NCBI RefSeq assembly: GCF_000312425.1
Contig: NZ_HE997181.1
Location: 840,002-904,001, forward strand
Direction of reading: 5' to 3'
DNA length: 64,000 nucleotides
DNA from: Reyranella massiliensis 521
GTDB lineage: Bacteria; Pseudomonadota; Alphaproteobacteria; Reyranellales; Reyranellaceae
In this document: piece after piece, positions 62,497 to 64,000 of the stretch
Layout: every line of letters starts with the position of its first letter
How positions within the stretch are numbered: position 1 is the first letter of the stretch
Program-made: the position numbers and the translations under genes
The notes under the pieces: model-generated
What the model was told of the DNA's origin: nothing
Seen by the model: the letters and a program-made list of their open reading frames with translations, nothing else
The model's database searches: none

Positions 62497-62697
62497 TCAG
62501 TCTGCAGCCAAGAGAGTCTGGGTCGTCCGTTCGTGGGCGATCGTGTGGGCAATACGCTCGCGCATGTCGCAGGCGCAGGTCCCGCATTGGGGGCTCTTGC
62601 CGCAGGCACGGAAGACATCGGAGGGGCGACGGGCTCCCGCCCGGACAGCAGCGTCGACTTCGCGTTCCCGAATGGCCTTGCAGATGCAGATGTACAT
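62497..62697 (-). CDS. bfd: Bacterioferritin-associated ferredoxin
   Basis: A 66-residue 2Fe-2S protein. Cluster cysteines follow the Bfd pattern: C4-x-C6 (YICICKAI) and C38-x2-C41 (QCGTC), 31 residues apart; two further Cys (32, 43) are nearby. Bfd passes electrons into bacterioferritin to release iron. The frame is open upstream of 62697, but Bfd proteins start at MYICIC. It converges with bfr, with 13 bases between stops. Confidence 0.92.
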   Translation of the reverse strand: MYICICKAIREREVDAAVRAGARRPSDVFRACGKSPQCGTCACDMRERIAHTIAHERTTQTLLAAD

Positions 62698-62789
62698 GCC
62701 TGGCGGCGTTCCCATGCTCTTGCGACTTACTCGCAGGCGCAAAGATAGGGTGCCGCCCCGGGCCGGTCAAGCCCGCCCGGAAAGGCCGC

Positions 62790-63224
62790 CTAAAAGCCCT
62801 TTAGGCGGTACTTTTCCAGCTTTTCCCGCAAGGCATCCTCGATCGGATGGGGGGTCTTGCCCTTGAGTCGGACCATCGTCATCTCGGCCGCGACGATGCA
62901 CAGATCGTCCTTGAAGGCGGCAGAGGCGACCGTGACGGAGCTGGTGCCGACTTTCAGGACACCTGTTCCCAGCGCGATCTGGCCCGGCCAATGCGATTCC
63001 GCCAGGAAGCTCACCGTCATGCCGGCCGAGATGCCGCGCACGCCGTCTTCGCCGCGCTGCATCATGCCCATGTCGCGGCTGAAGGTGAGTCTGGCCGTTT
63101 CGAGATAGGCACAGAGCGCCACATTGTTGATGTGGCCGGCGGCATCCTGGTCGGAGAAGCGAACGGTGTCGCTGCACCAGTGCGGATAGATCGATCGATC
63201 CTGCAAACGTTTGTCGCGTGACAT
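62790..63224 (-). CDS. Acyl-CoA thioesterase, 4HBT/hotdog type
   Basis: A 144-residue hotdog-fold thioesterase. The catalytic region FSDQDAAGHINNVALCAYLE has the Asp of the 4-hydroxybenzoyl-CoA thioesterase type (Asp followed by GHINN). It lies 25 bases from the divergent acyl-CoA dehydrogenase gene, which supports a role in acyl-CoA turnover. The open frame upstream of 63224 is shadow sequence of that gene. Substrate chain unknown. Confidence 0.85.
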   Translation of the reverse strand: MSRDKRLQDRSIYPHWCSDTVRFSDQDAAGHINNVALCAYLETARLTFSRDMGMMQRGEDGVRGISAGMTVSFLAESHWPGQIALGTGVLKVGTSSVTVASAAFKDDLCIVAAEMTMVRLKGKTPHPIEDALREKLEKYRLKGF

Positions 63225-63249
63225 AGGCGAAGTGTAGCATTTCACCGCC

Positions 63250-64000
63250 ATGGCACACCCGATCTTCACCGAAGAGCACGACCTCATCCGCGCCCAGCTG
63301 CGGCGCTTCGTCGACGAGCGGGTGAAGCCGCACGGGCCCCAGTGGGAAGAGGCGGGGTTCGTGCCGCGCGACGTGTTGGCGCAAATGGGCGAGCTTGGCT
63401 TCTTCGGCCTGCGCGTCCCCGAGGCGCTGGGCGGAGCGGGCCTCGATGCGCGGGCATCGGTGGTGCTGGCCGAGGAGGTCGGACGATCGACCCATGGCGG
63501 CTTCGCCATCACCGTGCTGGTGCACACCGACATGGCGAGCCCGCACCTCGTCCGCTTCGGCACCAAGAGGCAGCTCGAAAAGTACCTGCCTGGCATCATC
63601 GCCGGGAAGACGATTACCGCCGTCGGCGTCACCGAACCCGGCGCCGGATCGGACGTCGCCGGCATCCGCACCCGCGCCGTGCGCGACGGCAACCATTACG
63701 TCCTGAACGGCGCCAAGATGTTCATCACCAACGGCGTCCATGGCGATCTCTACTTCATCGCCGCCAAGACCGATCCCGAGGCCAAGGGCTCGCGCGCCAT
63801 CACCATCTTCATCGTCGAGAAAGGCATGCCGGGCTTCAAGGTCGGTCGCGCGCTCGACAAGACCGGCTGGCGCAGCTCCGATACGGCAGAGCTGATTTTC
63901 GAGGATTGCCGTGTACCGGCAGAGAACGTGCTGGGCGAGGAGAATCGCGGCTTCTATTCGATCATGGCCAACTTCCAGACCGAGCGGCTGGTGATCGGCG
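63250..64000 (+). CDS. Acyl-CoA dehydrogenase, 3' end outside the window
   Basis: The first 250 codons of a flavoprotein that oxidises acyl-CoA to enoyl-CoA. Visible family blocks are GFFGLRVPEALGGAGLDA, ITAVGVTEPGAGSDVAGIRT (FAD and substrate binding) and NGAKMFITNGVHGDL. The catalytic Glu normally near residue 370 is past the window edge. Full length is expected near 380-390 residues. It is divergent from a thioesterase gene, consistent with fatty-acid breakdown. Confidence 0.93.
   Translation, partial: MAHPIFTEEHDLIRAQLRRFVDERVKPHGPQWEEAGFVPRDVLAQMGELGFFGLRVPEALGGAGLDARASVVLAEEVGRSTHGGFAITVLVHTDMASPHLVRFGTKRQLEKYLPGIIAGKTITAVGVTEPGAGSDVAGIRTRAVRDGNHYVLNGAKMFITNGVHGDLYFIAAKTDPEAKGSRAITIFIVEKGMPGFKVGRALDKTGWRSSDTAELIFEDCRVPAENVLGEENRGFYSIMANFQTERLVIG

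Overview
The window is GC-rich, densely coded DNA typical of a free-living alphaproteobacterium. It is full of dipeptide-type and branched-chain ABC solute receptors, a Bug/TctC receptor, SDR enzymes, dioxygenases and acyl-CoA enzymes. The mix resembles Reyranella- or Bradyrhizobium-like soil and water bacteria, but no marker gene here fixes the genus. Most of it looks like ordinary chromosome; one short stretch (about 41.1-44.5 kb), next to a tRNA-Leu gene, looks like a decayed acquired island.

Layout. 0-4 kb: the end of an HNH protein, a RadC protein with an N-terminal extension, a serine hydrolase and methionine aminopeptidase. 4-10 kb: a plus-strand run (CinA/MoaB-like protein, AbrB-type membrane protein, amidase, Asp/Glu-racemase-like protein), a bile-acid-symporter-like carrier, a creatininase relative that has lost metal ligands, and two tandem SpoIIAA/STAS-like proteins. 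10-20 kb: a DUF3617 protein, two orphan ABC substrate-binding proteins, two membrane-anchored SGNH-type proteins, a PhyH dioxygenase, and a luciferase-like oxidoreductase/deacetylase pair. 20-25 kb: a D-aminoacylase-type amidohydrolase, a cupin gene flanked by two paralogous small secreted four-cysteine proteins, and a SorAB-type sulfite dehydrogenase pair. 25-28.3 kb: the three-gene core of the URC uracil-degradation route (URC1-like, URC4/DUF1688, uracil phosphoribosyltransferase). 28.7-33.5 kb: a probable copper operon on the minus strand (DUF2946-like, TonB receptor, BNR-repeat Cys/His protein, TlpA-like thioredoxin, PCuAC chaperone). 33.6-35.3 kb: NUDIX, SDR and SugE/Gdx-type SMR exporter. 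35.4-41.1 kb: a complete five-gene dipeptide/nickel-type ABC importer.

41.1-44.5 kb: a tRNA-Leu(UAA) gene with a 3'-half tRNA remnant beside it, a frameshifted small gene, an SDR tail, an HxlR regulator divergent from an NQO-type quinone reductase, an ATC-hydrolase-like gene, and a coding fragment with an in-frame stop. 44.5-64 kb: a DAO-type oxidase, acyl-CoA synthetase, dienelactone hydrolase, MFS carrier, methyltransferase, Bug receptor, SDR, NAD kinase overlapping a second AbrB-type gene, a TauD-type dioxygenase, a class III cyclase, a B12-binding radical SAM enzyme, an MFS carrier, LpxR-type lipid A deacylase, iron superoxide dismutase, bacterioferritin with its ferredoxin Bfd, a thioesterase, and an acyl-CoA dehydrogenase cut by the window end.

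The parts most likely to hold something under-described are the copper operon with its Cys/His-rich BNR protein, the bacterial URC cassette, the paired four-cysteine secreted proteins, and the tRNA-adjacent island.
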